The notes under the pieces are model-generated. The model saw only the letters and a list, made by a program, of their open reading frames with translations. It had not been told where the DNA came from and did not search any database. Source: Saccharina japonica (lineage: Eukaryota; Sar; Phaeophyceae; Laminariales; Laminariaceae). Taken from it: 64,000 bases of DNA. A program made the position numbers and the translations under genes. This document shows, in pieces, positions 33,130 to 45,284 of this stretch (positions are counted from its first letter, which is position 1; each line of letters starts with the position of its first letter). The DNA lies in contig MEHQ01003342.1 of NCBI GenBank assembly GCA_008828725.1, forward strand, positions 10,417 to 74,416. The letters are read 5' to 3'.

Positions 33130-35657
33130 TCACCAGGCATTCACGTTTGCCTTCGCCCCGCCCCCGCCCCCACCCCGTCGCGACTGCTTGCGCTGCGCCG
33201 TGCATCCGGGGCAGACCCACCGCCCGGGAGGCCTTCTGTTCAGATTCACGCACCCAAAGTGAAACCATTCTCCTGCAGATGGCGGCGGCGGAGACGAACA
33301 TAAAAGGGAAGGGAACACAAAAGGGAGACAGGGAGGAACATGTTTTCAAGTCTACACCAGTACGTAGAGTAGTACTACGGAGGGTGGTACATATATATCA
33401 TAGTTTGAAGGGACTCCGACATCGCTCGTTGTCAGTCTTCCGAAATATATAGACCAAATTGGATGCTGCTTGTCAGATTTCTGAATTATATATAATAGAC
33501 CAAATTGGATGCTCCTTGTCAGTTTTCTGAACTAGACCAACTTGGATAACAGCGCTAATGGAAGGCATCGACAAGACAATGCCACCACACACAGCAGTTA
33601 GCCCCATTTACGTGGGATTATCAACTCCTTCGTAGTCGGTAGGTTGCCGGACCATAGCGCGATGTACAGGCATTTCACGGGCGCGAGTGAGCGCGCTGAA
33701 TGTGCGGCCGGTCGCGATCATACGATGATAGGCTGGCCGGGGGGCGGGGGGAGGGTGGAGGCACGCGCTAGCGGGGGTTGCGGACACGGGTATCACATAT
33801 CACACACAAACACGAGGGGTTGTGCTTTTTAATGATTCCGGCCATACGAAGAAGGTCCGTGCACATACATGGCTACGTATACGACAAGAAGTAAAACGCA
33901 CAAAAAACAAAATCGCGCGCGTGTGCGTGCTTACGTGCCCACAAGTAATACTCGTACTCGTATACGAAGTATATGATTGAAAAACAAAACAAAAAAATGA
34001 CATTATTGGCGGCAAAATACATACCGGGTGTAACTTCTTCCCCTCCTATATATTCACGCAACGAAAACAACGTCCGCACGTGAAGAGGGAAGGACAACAA
34101 TCGCAGAAGAACCATGCGTAAAAAGAGAAGATATAGGCGAACAAGAACAAAAGAACAAAAAAATAAAAAGAACAAAAATAAAGTAAGAATATATATATAA
34201 ATGCTCCCCCGTCCCCCGCGCACTCATGTTCCCCACTTCCTCCCACCCTATTGGCTATTGGCAGCCCCCCCCAACCCCCATCCCGACCCAAGCTACGTTG
34301 TATTATAAAACAAGCATACGTAAACGCCAGAACTCACCGACGAAAATCCAAGTTAAAGGAAAGAAGGCTTCACTTTTGTTCGCCGATCGCCCGCAACACA
34401 ACAAAAGAACCTCCAGATCTCCGGTGACTCGTATTCCAAAAAAACAAAGACTAAAGACATTAATTATTCTTGCCATGATAGTAAAGAGTCTGTTCTGTCA
34501 CCCACGGACTATCGTTACGGGGGACTATACGTAGTAATTAGGGACTTAGGGTAGACACAGAAATCTATATACCCCCCTATTCTTACTAACAATACTCCAC
34601 AGATGTTCCGAGTACCTTGGAGTACAGTAAGGAGTATTGGAGATAAAATACTTCAGGTACTTCGTGTACTCGGAGTATTTCGGGTTGAACACTCTCGATA
34701 CTGCTTGCACTCGGAGTATTTTGGGGTCTGATACTGCGGGTACTCCTTTATTCCGAGTATTTGGGGCTTCAGTACTGCTTATACTCCAAGTATACCGAGT
34801 ATTCAGGCCGCCAGTACTATGATACTCTTACGAAGTACTCGAAGTAAGAAATGTTCTCGATACTCGGGAATATACTCGGAGTGTGAAGTACGTTAGGAGC
34901 ATATTTGCATCATTTTAAAGACTCGGCCGTCAATCCTCTCAGGTTCTGGGAGCATGTGACTGGCGTTTATAGAATTTCAAAATTCATAGATGCTCCCATT
35001 ACCTCGGAGTAAAATTAGAGTATTTCGAGAAAAAAAAACTTCAGGTACTTTGCGTACTCGCAGTATTTCGGTGTCCAATACTCTCGATACTCGGAGTACT
35101 CCGAGTACTTCTGATGGTTTTACTCCGAGTAATTCAGATGGTTTTACTCCGAGTACTGCTTGTACTCGAGTATAAGTACTGCTCATACTCCCAGAACTCG
35201 GAGTATTTGGGCCTTCAGTACTGCTCATACTCCAAGTACTCCGAGTATTTAAGCCACCAGTACTCTATTACTCTCAGTACTCGGAGTACGAAAAATACTC
35301 GATACTCCGAGTATACTCGGAGTATCGAGTATACTCGGAGCATCTGTGCAACACTCGTATTCGGTCCTATGTACCAAGGTCCCCCGTAAAAATAGACTAC
35401 TCGTATATACGATGAATTACTCCTTCTCCTCCTCTTGCCACTGCTACTGTTAATACTACTGTTAGTGCTACCAACTAAACTTCTGCAGTACTACAGTACG
35501 TGCTACTATTATACTACTGCCTACCACTACCACCTACCATCTACCGCTACACTACTAACCACTTCTACTACCACCTACCGCTACCGCTACCGTTACCGCT
35601 ACCGCTACCACTACACCACTTCTACCACTACCACTACCACTACCACTACTGCTACTG

Positions 35658-35697
<40 letters not shown>

Positions 35698-35715
35698 GTA
35701 CTACTACTGCTACTG

Positions 35716-35765
<50 letters not shown>

Positions 35766-35766
35766 G

Positions 35767-35827
<61 letters not shown>

Positions 35828-38800
35828 CACGACTGCTACTGTGCCCACGAGTAACGAAGAACGCGAGGCTCACTTTTTGGTGGACGCTAATGTACGAAAA
35901 TTGGATCAAGAAACAGTGATGAGCAACGAGCGCTACAAGTGTATGCTATCGTACATCTATACATGTGCTCAGAAGGGTAGTACAAGGCTGTTTTCACTAT
36001 AGGGTTCTAAGCCTTGCTCACGTGAAGAGTAGGTGTTCCTCATCAGCGGGCCCGTACTTTACTGTTACTACTACTACTACTACTACTACCACTACTACTG
36101 CTACAAATAGCACTGCTACTATTACTACTACTTATGCTGCTGCTACTACTGCGGCTACTTTTAATAGTACTACTACTCGTATCGTATGCGTATTATACCC
36201 GCCCTGTTGGAGCTCGAAAGGGAAAAAAAAACGTCGAAAACAAAATGACGGCTTCGGCATCAAACCCACGTGAAGCACCCTGAGGCTGATGGGGCATAGG
36301 GGATATAGGGCGTGTGTCCGAACTCCACTGCAAGGAGCGGTACGGCACGCCCACAGGCAGCATACGTCGTGATACTCGAACTGCTGCACGCCCTTGCTCC
36401 AGAAATTTGTTTTTTTGTTGTTATCAACTTTGCTGGTACCTGCTGCGACTGTAAACTGGTTTTATTATTAATCAACTTTTCTGCCTGCGAAATGTTCGAG
36501 AGCGCCAGACGGTTTGGTCCCAGTTTTTTTTTCGTGCACCGACACCAACCAACACACCCATCAATAGTGTAACATATATAAATGCGGACCAACTTACGAA
36601 AAAACAGCATCGACCCCCCCAACCTTCCCTCCTCCACTCCCTACCCTCCTCCAAAAAGCCTCCAACGCCACCGTTACACTTCCACCCCACACCATATATG
36701 CCCGCCCATGACACGACCATGACGGAGTGGGTGGGTGCGTGGAGGAAGGACCTTCCGTTTCGTTTCACACTCGCACTATTAATAGTAAACGCACTCACCC
36801 GCTCCGAGAGAGTCAGGCTTAACCAGTCAGACTCGGGCTCGTCGGCTTTTTCCGCTCCCACCCGACGGCGCTTGCGCGACGGGGTAGTCGGGACCTCTCG
36901 GGGAGGCAGCAGGCCTTGCCGTCGAAGGTCCGTCTGTCGGTCGGTCGGAAGGAAGGAAGGTGAGAACAGGCGCGAGCAAGGTCAACGTCAAGAAATGTCA
37001 ACGTCAAGCAAGGTCAAGGTCAAGTAAGGTCAAGAAAAGTCAAGCAAGGTCAAGATCAAGTAAGGTCAAGCAAAGCCAAGCAAGGTCAATGTCAAGCAAG
37101 GTCAAAGTCAAGCAAGGTCAATGTCAAGCAAGGTCAATGTCAAGCAAGGTCAACGTCAAGCAAGACCACGCAAGACCACGCAAGGTCAAACAAAGTTAAC
37201 GTCAACCAAAGGTCAAGCACGGTCAACGTCAGGGTCAACGTCAACGTCAAGGTTAACGTCAAGGTCACGCGATGTCAACCTCAAGGCCAAGGTCAACCAA
37301 GACCAAGGTCAACCAGGAGGTCATTTTTTTCAAGCGGGGCGGGGCGGTAGCGGGGCGGGAACCAGCGGGGTTGGTTGGTGCGAGCGGTGCGATGCGGGTA
37401 CCGGAGACACACAGATGACTTGCTTGCGTACTGCCGCTGTTAAATATTTGATAGGTGCCCACCCACCCATCCACGCGCTCACAACACCCACCCAGCATCG
37501 TCCGCATGTACACGGACATCAACATAAAATCGTCCTTCTTGTGAGCCGTGCTCGACGCGCAGCAAGTAGCTCCAAGCACCGAGGAGTGTTTGTTACGTAC
37601 TGCTTGTAGTCACTACCTGGTGCACTAACCGCACACCTCGGGAACGCCTCCCAAGCGAGAGTCGAGCACCGCAACACTACTGCCATCACGTCATACCAAA
37701 GCATGTACAAGATATACATATATATATACGAAGTATATATATATGGTGGTATGGTATAACATAACATTATTCCGTTTGCCATTTGACTATGTGCAGCTAT
37801 TGTTCTTATTTCAATCATACCATTCTTTGGTTGTCACTTCCACGAAAAATGCTTTATATTAATTGAAGAAGCCGAAATGTTGGGGGGGGGGAGGGGGCTG
37901 CACTGCCCCCCGTCCCCCCCGCATGCGTCTGCCTCCCCTACCCCTATATAACATAGCAGGAGGGAGGAGGGGAAAGGGGGGGCCGCTCCCTCTCTTTCCC
38001 CGCTTGCTCACGCCTTCCCCACTCACACATAGGAAACGCGGTCGACCTCCCTACCGGTCGCGCTCCGCTAGTGGTACGCCTCCCATCACGAGACCGCTGT
38101 TTCCTTACCCCCCCTCCGGTGATGTAAGAACCGTTTGGTCACTTAAAGCAGTTCCAAGCAGACCTTACTTTACCGGGCCGGATGGTACCTATATCATTCT
38201 GCCCCATCTAATCCCTTGTCCCGGTTGTCTCTTGAACTCCCCTGCCCCTTGCACCAACACCTGTGACACCCAGACCGGGTCCTCCATATTAGCCAGACAG
38301 TATACCGTTTTGGCACGCCTCCTTTTCTTGCGAAATTAGCAGTCCAAATGCGACTGACGTATTTTTAAAGCAATCCAAACGCGACTGACCTACATTGGCT
38401 ACCGCTACACCGGGGTAGCCTACACTCCCATCAANNNNNNNNNNNNNNNNNNNNNNNNNNNNNNNNNNNNNNNNNNNNNNNNNNNNNNNNNNNNNNNNNN
38501 NNNNNNNNNNNNNNNNNNNNNNNNNNNNNNNNNNNNNNNNNNNNNNNNNNNNNNNNNNNNNNNNNNNNNNNNNNNNNNNNNNNNNNNNNNNNNNNNNNNN
38601 NNNNNNNNNNNNNNNNNNNNNNNNNNNNNNNNNNNNNNNNNNNNNNNNNNNNNNNNNNNNNNNNNNNNNNNNNNNNNNNNNNNNNNNNNNNNNNNNNNNN
38701 NNNNNNNNNNNNNNNNNNNNNNNNNNNNNNNNNNNNNNNNNNNNNNNNNNNNNNNNNNNNNNNNNNNNNNNNNNNNNNNNNNNNNNNNNNNNNNNNNNNN

Positions 38801-40408
38801 NNNNNNNNNNNNNNNNNNNNNNNNNNNNNNNNNNNNNNNNNNNNNNNNNNNNNNNNNNNNNNNNNNNNNNNNNNNNNNNNNNNNNNNNNNNNNNNNNNNN
38901 NNNNNNNNNNNNNNNNNNNNNNNNNNNNNNNNNNNNNNNNNNNNNNNNNNNNNNNNNNNNNNNNNNNNNNNNNNNNNNNNNNNNNNNNNNNNNNNNNNNN
39001 NNNNNNNNNNNNNNNNNNNNNNNNNNNNNNNNNNNNNNNNNNNNNNNNNNNNNNNNNNNNNNNNNNNNNNNNNNNNNNNNNNNNNNNNNNNNNNNNNNNN
39101 NNNNNNNNNNNNNNNNNNNNNNNNNNNNNNNNNNNNNNNNNNNNNNNNNNNNNNNNNNNNNNNNNNNNNNNNNNNNNNNNNNNNNNNNNNNNNNNNNNNN
39201 NNNNNNNNNNNNNNNNNNNNNNNNNNNNNNNNNNNNNNNNNNNNNNNNNNNNNNNNNNNNNNNNNNNNNNNNNNNNNNNNNNNNNNNNNNNNNNNNNNNN
39301 NNNNNNNNNNNNNNNNNNNNNNNNNTATATATATATATATATACATATATGGGACCTTATCGTAAATAGGACCAAATATTGCTAATAGTAAAAATAGGGA
39401 AATGTTGAGATTCTTGCGACTATTGCAGGTCCTACCAGGTATTTACCATACTATATGGCCCCCCGTAATATTAATAAGAAACAGGGGGAAGCTGTTCCAA
39501 GGCTGGTGTTTTTTCCAGGCGAGAGCCGAACACCGCGAAACTGCTGCTGTCACACCTATATACATATGAATATCAATAAACGAAGCATGTATACACCAGT
39601 ACGTATACCAGTACTGCTGTACAGCAGAACAGGACACCTATATATTGAAATATTAAAAAAAAAAAAACACACAGCTGTGAGATCGAGGATTTTATCGAAA
39701 CTCATGTTTGCAAGCTGAGTGGGATTTTTCGATCGCGCGAACTACGGGTTTTGAGGGGAACAAAATCTGACATCCGTGGAACTCAAGGGAGGTCACATAT
39801 ACATGGTGTACTCCCTGAATGTGTTGCAGCAGATCAGTAGAGATTCATCCCAGCGGGCCTGATGCTCGGGTTCGTGCGGCTCACTTGATGCACATGCGGT
39901 GGGTGCAGTTCGTACATGCACCCTCATGAGAACTGCTGTACCTTTTACTACAACAGTAGTAACTAAGAAACAGAAAAGCTGATCCAGGCTGGTTTTCTTT
40001 TTTCAGAACGGGTGCGTTCTACACCAATCTCCACTATCATCACGACTTTTCGAATTTCTTATTGTTTGCCTGTGAATCTCGGCCGGCCTTTCTTATTTGC
40101 TCGTTTTCATCTTTACTTATGTCAGAATAGGTACGTTCTACACCAATTTTCAATACGAGAGCGTCCACAAGCACGTATAATATTTACTGCTGTACAAAAT
40201 AGGCAAAACAAAGCAAAGCAAGCATGCATAAAAATACGCACCTCCATACGGCCGAGGTCCGCGTCGAGGCGGCGGATGTTCACGTCCAGCCTGTCGTACG
40301 CGTGCTGCGCGAGTCGCCACTTCTCGTCTCCCATGCGCATCACAAGGTCGACGCGACTGTTGATCTGGTCCTGACCAGACAAAAACAAACATCACCAGCA
40401 GCAGCAGA

Positions 40409-40440
<32 letters not shown>

Positions 40441-42063
40441 CAGAAGCAAAAACAGAAGCAGCAGCAGCAGAAGCAGCAGAAGCAGCAGAAGCAGCAGAAG
40501 CAGCAGCACAGAGTACGAGCACAGGCAGTACGGTTAATGCCTTGACAGCAGAAGCAGCAGCACCGCGGAACACAGCAACAGCGCGTAGTATTGGCGTGTG
40601 TACAAGTCTCAAAAGCTTGGTCACAGCAGTAGTCCCCGGTGTAGGCCTCAGAGAGGCAATTATCGCCTACCGTATACATATATAAGGGCCGCGAGCACAA
40701 GTCAGAGCAGATATATCAAACTACACAACAAGCAAAACTTAACATACCGTACGAGCTACGTAGCAGATAGAGCGGGGGCAGGGGGTAGGGGGGTATGTAG
40801 GCCCGCACCGTCTCGGAATATACAACCCATCACAACTCATGTATTATAGTTATTACGTAGTTGATGTTAATCTTAAGAATTTATCATCACACTTGAACGG
40901 AAAAAAAACAATGCAGCGATTACGGGGGAACGTACGTAGTACAGTACCTGGTATGATTATAGTAAATAGGACCAAACATGCTTCGTAAAACTACTGGAAT
41001 ATATAGGTTTTTGTGTGTGTGTCATGGGTCCTGATTACTATGCCCCCCCCGGAAATACTACGAATTCATATTAATATGTAATACAAGGGCTCCGCTGCGC
41101 GGGCGGCTAACGCCGCCCGCTACGCTCGCGGAAGGAATAATAGAACCAAATGTGAAAAGGGTAAAAGAGGAGCATATATTATTGTAGCTTCAACTGGCGA
41201 CTTGATAATGCCAAGAGCTCCATATGGATGACGGCAAATACAGGACAAAAACGATAGTGGTGAACAACACGAAAAAATATCGCTAAAAGAAAGCAAAGCT
41301 TCGCTCCGAGGGCGGTTGACGCCGCCCGCTACGCTCGCGCAAGGAAAGGGGCAGAAGAAGTCCACTATGTGTAAAGACCGACTTGAAAAGGCCAAAGAGA
41401 TTCATGGTGCAATGCAACGAAATACTTATTGCTGTACGCAACTGAACGTACAGTACCCGTCTACTACTGCTGTATTGTGATGCATGAGTACTGGTATGCG
41501 GCATGTATGTGGCAAAGCAACTATCATACCTGTACGGCGACAGCAGTTGTACACCACAAACAAAGCAAAAAACACAAAGAACAAACGAACGTACAGGCGA
41601 CTTGCAAAAGTATACGACAGTAGATCTCCATACTCCAGGACAACAAAGCTGTATGTTCGAAAGGAAGAGAAAGCACAGCAACATGGCTCGCAGGACGGCG
41701 CTGCGCTGCCTGCTAGGGGTGTGAATTGTGACTTTTTCGTGACTGCTATGTGTGGTAGTACAACAACAGCAGTAGTAGTAGTACCTTCGATCTTTATATA
41801 TATAGAGAGAGTATGAAAGAGAAAGCACAGCATAGCACGAGCGTCAATCAAGTTGTACAAAAATCCACAAAACTGAGAAAGACGTACATTACGTACTCGT
41901 ACTCGAACAAAACGCTCCCCGCCCACCCGCGATCACCTCGCCATCGATTCGGTCCGGGTCGAGCTCTACTGCATCTCTGCCCCAGTGAGCCCCGTGGCCC
42001 ACCTCGCGTGAAGCCCGGTACTCACAGTGGCTCTCGTTCGCCCGCTCGAGGTTGCTGATGCCT
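33130..42063 (-). CDS. ING-family PHD-finger protein, partial model
   Basis: Minus-strand exons in transcript order. First is 42063 to about 42022 (ISNLERANESHC). Next is 41976-41937 (DAVELDPDRIDGE). Then 40370-40242 gives DQINSRVDLVMRMGDEKWRL and AQHAYDRLDVNIRRLDADLG, the ING N-terminal helical domain with its IRRLDxDL signature. About 36951-36799 gives PTTPSRKRRRVGAEKADEPE, a basic nuclear-localisation stretch. Exon 33272-33130 gives GEWFHFGCVNLNRRPPGRWV-CPGC and a Gly-rich tail, the second half of an ING-type PHD finger. ING proteins read H3K4me3 in histone acetyltransferase or deacetylase complexes. The exon with the first PHD cysteines was not found, and an assembly gap (38435-39325) lies in an intron. 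The first donor is ambiguous (gtgagt at 42025 or gtaccg at 42021; only the latter keeps phase). Confidence 0.7.
34598..35348. mobile_element. 8-bp-TSD element built of ACTCCGAGTA palindromes, copy 1
   Basis: The ends are CACAGATGTTCCGAGTA and TACTCGGAGCATCTGTG (one mismatch). The flanks are CAATACTC (34590-34597) and CAACACTC (35349-35356), an 8-bp target duplication with one change. The interior has two modules. Each opens with AGATGCTCC/TTCC plus a CCGAGTAC stretch and is filled with CGGAGTATTTCGGG, TACTGC and ACTCCGAGTA words. A spacer of about 100 bp with no such words separates them. It has no coding capacity and lies in an intron of the ING gene. Confidence 0.88.
35435..35829. repeat. 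ACT/CTA triplet repeat
   Basis: Nearly pure (ACT)n with some ACC and GCT triplets; a shorter block recurs at 36064-36150. The very long poly-Tyr, poly-Leu, poly-Ser and poly-Val frames are artefacts of this repeat. Confidence 0.95.
35830..35945 (+). CDS. Coding-like plus-strand segment after the triplet repeat
   Basis: The third plus frame gives NEEREAHFLVDANVRKLDQE and continues TVMSNERYK, then a possible donor (AAGT|gtatgc). It is more protein-like than its surroundings but has no recognised family and no partner exons, and it lies inside an intron of the ING gene on the other strand. It may be a gene fragment. Confidence 0.25.
36960..37320. repeat. GGTCAAGCAA minisatellite
   Basis: Irregular tandem units GGTCAAGCAA, GGTCAACGTCAA and similar cover about 360 bp, ending about 10 bp from an ING exon (about 36951). 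Confidence 0.9.
38435..39325. other. Assembly gap (891 N)
   Basis: An unknown-base run. Its right edge starts in a TA microsatellite, a likely cause of the gap. It lies in an intron of the ING gene; the frames called across it are meaningless. A single N also occurs at 3350 inside a GGGT repeat. Confidence 0.99.
39960..40110 (+). mobile_element. MITE family A, degenerate copy
   Basis: TAAGAAACAGAAAAGCTGAT, CCAGGCTGGTTTTC and CGAATTTCTTATT match the family interior; the right terminus is lost. A second ACGTTCTACACCAATTT word at 40132 suggests a partial duplication. Confidence 0.7.
40393..40505. repeat. AGCAGCAGAAGC triplet repeat
   Basis: CAG/AAG triplets directly upstream of the ING helical-domain exon on the sense (minus) strand, where they read as a CTGCTTCTGCTG tract before the acceptor. 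Confidence 0.9.
41080..41345. repeat. Pair of GC-rich hairpin repeats
   Basis: GGGCGGCTAACGCCGCCCGC at 41100 and GAGGGCGGTTGACGCCGCCC at 41310 are each followed by TACGCTCGCG. They are near-identical copies about 210 bp apart and each can form a stem-loop. Confidence 0.7.
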
Positions 42064-44382
42064 CTGTAAAAAAAATGTTTTTTCGATAAATAAAGCACCG
42101 CTTGAACTTGGCTTAAATGTTCTTTTATTACAGACAAAACGATCATTATAATGTCGGACATACTGGATTCATTGCAGCAGCAGCAACAGCAAGGACCTTC
42201 ATGCTCCCCTCGTGTCTCGATGGAGACGCCACGCCTAGCCACGAAAAAGCGACCGCGCTCCTTCTGACCCCACCTCTACTGGCCAGCGCCCTCCCATACC
42301 CGCGATAGTGCCGGGCTCGCACGCGCTGTCGTGCTCACTGGGTACACACAGGAACCCGAAACCGGAAGAAAAGGGAAACATGATCTCGCCGACAAAGTAA
42401 AAACTGGTACCATAGGAAACAGGAAGCAGCAAGTAACGAAAATAGGAGAAAACAAAGAAAGCCAAGAACCTCCGCAAGGCAAGTAACTTCTGCTTCGGCA
42501 ATTAGAGGCTGAGAGTGGCTGTGAGGTGCCAAGATATGCCGAGGAAAGCTTCCGAACCAAAGAAGATAAAGATATGTATTGATATGTACGAGTATGATAC
42601 GTCGAATTATATATGTTACAAGGTTCCCCTCCGGGACGTGCCTAGGGGAGTGGCGCAAGGACAAATCGAGAATCTACTATTAATACAACAACATGCGATA
42701 TTGTATCATACGCATATCATATTGTATACTGGTATTACATAAATACGACGTTATAAAATATCTACGTATTACTGCTGTACAAATATTATTTTAAAAACTG
42801 CACCTGCATTTTTGGGGATAAAACATACCCGGAAATATGATGGAACCATTACTACTATTGACTCGATCGTTCTCAGAGATTTTTGTTAATGACCCCGCCA
42901 AACATTTTATCATATTTGTCAATAGTTTATTGTTGTGGCGCTCAAGGTATGGAAGGTCTATGACACACAGCACACACCGCACACGCACGCACACGTGACA
43001 CATGGGACACAGCAGTGCTCGTACAGCAGTAGTGGTGGGATAGTATTTGCAGAAGAAGTAGAAAAGGATGCATCAAGAAGGGGCTGAAACTCTCGACCAC
43101 ACCTGCCACTACGTAAGAAATCCACTTGGTTTGTGTTTGCTGTTTGTCTTATATATGTGTGGTCTGGGTTATGTGGGGTCTGGGTTATCGTGTGCCCGAA
43201 CTCCGAAAATAATTAATTAACTCTACTTCTGGTACGAAATAATAAAATTGGAAATGCGATCTACAGTAATTATTTTTTGTTTTGCCCAGATTGCACCCCC
43301 GCACCTGAAAATGAATAATTAAACATCAAAAAATGATTTGCCCAAATACCGGTACAATATTATTTGTCGCGGCTTGCGCCAGATGCACGACAGGCCGCAC
43401 ATACACCATGCAGCACAGGCAGGCAGCAGGCAGCAGCGCAGAAGAGAGAGAGAGGTGTGGTGGCGATTGCTGATGACGGATGCAAGCCTCCGATGAAGCA
43501 ACCACTAATAGCCACAGCATAAACGGCGGACCCGCCACACAGTAATGTCTGCTGCTTGTGCTTCTAGGCGGGGCTGTGACCTCGTTTGTGTTTGCTGTAT
43601 ATTGTCTGATGTCTTGTAGATTTCTGAAGTGAGCTTCAGGAAAGAAACACAAAAAAGGTATGTACGTATGAACAGTTGAGGTACGTACTCCTATTTGATC
43701 AAAGCGACCATTACATTTCAGGCCAAAGTGAGAGTGGGTCAGTCACATATATCAGCACAACAGAAAGGTAGATGGTGGATTACAGACCGCTTGCTCCGAT
43801 AAACACAGCTAGCCACAGCAGTACAGCGCAGATGGGTGTATCACCCACGCACGGTGTTACCTGCTGCTGGTGCTTATGCAGAGTAGTAACGTTGTGCTCT
43901 CTGCATGTTGTGTTTCTACCTGTCTGTGGTATACCGATATGTCTGCGCTCTCCTGTGTGTGGGCATGACCAGCTCGTGAAATCAGGGCAAACAACAGGAC
44001 ATTACGTATTATTTACTAACACCTACGTACAAAAAAAAACCTCACGCAGAGAAACCAGGGAAATCGGCTTATCCACTCCCGCGGGAAAAAAAACTTCGAC
44101 CGTCACGCGAGCCATAGAGCTCGGATCGAGCCCAAACCTCGACCAATGTGTCCGGCCGGGCCTCCCGTGTCGGGGTACTTAGCGTTTTGCCGAAAAGCGC
44201 TCGCGCGGAGAGAAAAGTTGCGAAAAGTGCGAAAAATTCACAAACATAACTATACATATATACTCGTACCTGGTACGTATATATATTAATTACACAAGCG
44301 CCAACGTCACATTAGGTAGATGCAACGCAAAGGCACCAAAGGCAGCAGCAACGTACGTAAAAAAAAGCCAGCACAGCAGTTG

Positions 44383-44468
44383 TAACCCTTTCAGAACTGC
44401 AAAGCATATCCTACACTAATTCCAAGCAGTTTGTTCCCAAAAAGGGGGGACCGGTTCTTAAGGGGTTA
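44383..44468. mobile_element. MITE family B, copy 2
   Basis: The ends TAACCCTTTCAGAACTG and CGGTTCTTAAGGGGTTA flank the conserved core CACTAATTCCAAGCAGTTTG. Confidence 0.85.
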
Positions 44469-44604
44469 AACAAAAAACAAAAAAACGATTGTTACAGCGA
44501 TCGCTTTATCATCTATAACCCGTAAGTACGCGCGATCGAAGGATCACACTCAGCTTGCAAATATGTATTCATATGGGCTTCGACGAAATCCTCGATCTGG
44601 CAGC

Positions 44605-44639
<35 letters not shown>

Positions 44640-44754
44640 TTTTTTAATTAATATCGATATTTACGTTCGGTAGACACTCTTGCAGCATGATATTTGTAAC
44701 TGCTGTCGTCAACTTGTATGCGTTGGTGCGCACCAGCGCAGCATTTTCGGTGGT

Positions 44755-44836
44755 CTCAGGACTGAAAAAAAAATGTCCCACACTAATTCCAAGTCGTCTG
44801 TCCCCAAATTCGTGGCACCAGTTCTTAAAGGGGTTA
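44755..44836. mobile_element. MITE family B, copy 3
   Basis: Core CACTAATTCCAAGTCGTCTG and right end AGTTCTTAAAGGGGTTA; the left end is worn (ACTGAAAAAAAA). Confidence 0.75.
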
Positions 44837-45164
44837 ACATTCCTCAAACCCAATCAGCGCTGCATTCCCGTGGCGGGGATGCATGACTTCGAATCATAAA
44901 TCAGATACGGTTCGTATCAGATATATGCGTTTGTACAGCAGCAGTGCAGTGCCAAAAAGAGATTACAAAAAAAAAACGGCTTCAAGCACACATCTATATA
45001 TCTGCTCGAAAGTGGACCCCCTATTTTTTGTTGGCGACGTGAAACAAATACAAAATCGAAAAAATAACTAAATATTTCCAAGTATCGCATTCGCTCGTAC
45101 CATATATACGAAGGGTAATCAACAAAATTTGACCCAGCAGCCGCGTGGGAAAAGTAAAATATAC

Positions 45165-45284
45165 CTGTAGCTTCTTTATCTCCGGGGTTCGCCAACCGTC
45201 GGGCACGGGGCCTTCACGCGGGGCGTCGGCGAGTGCTTGAGGTTGGCTAGTCTTCTGGCCTTTCTTCTTCCCCCTTGGGGCTTT
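45165..45284 (-). CDS. Orphan exon, lysine-rich then PDGWRTPEIKKLQ
   Basis: This 120-bp minus-strand segment lies between gttcgacag and CAG|gtatat and is open in one frame only: KAPRGKKKGQKTSQPQALAD, then APREGPVPDGWRTPEIKKLQ. The splice edges and composition support a real exon. It may be a 5' exon of the ING gene, but its phase does not join directly to the exon at 42063, so it may belong to another gene. No family was recognised. Confidence 0.4.

Larger units (their letters stand above)
42064..45164. other. Upstream side of the ING gene
   Basis: No further ING exon could be assigned. The stretch holds two MITE B copies (44383-44468, 44755-44836), a TTG run (44608-44638) and scattered GTACAGCAG words. 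The first ING exons and promoter should lie here or further right. Confidence 0.4.

Noticed and set aside
35435-35919. Poly-Tyr, poly-Leu, poly-Ser and poly-Val frames
   Set aside because: Translations of an ACT triplet repeat.
37494-37543. Plus-strand final exon IVRMYTDINIKSSFL
   Set aside because: Isolated, and it would require a gene interleaved with ING on the opposite strand.
38420-39375. Frames of over 300 codons
   Set aside because: They run across the N gap.
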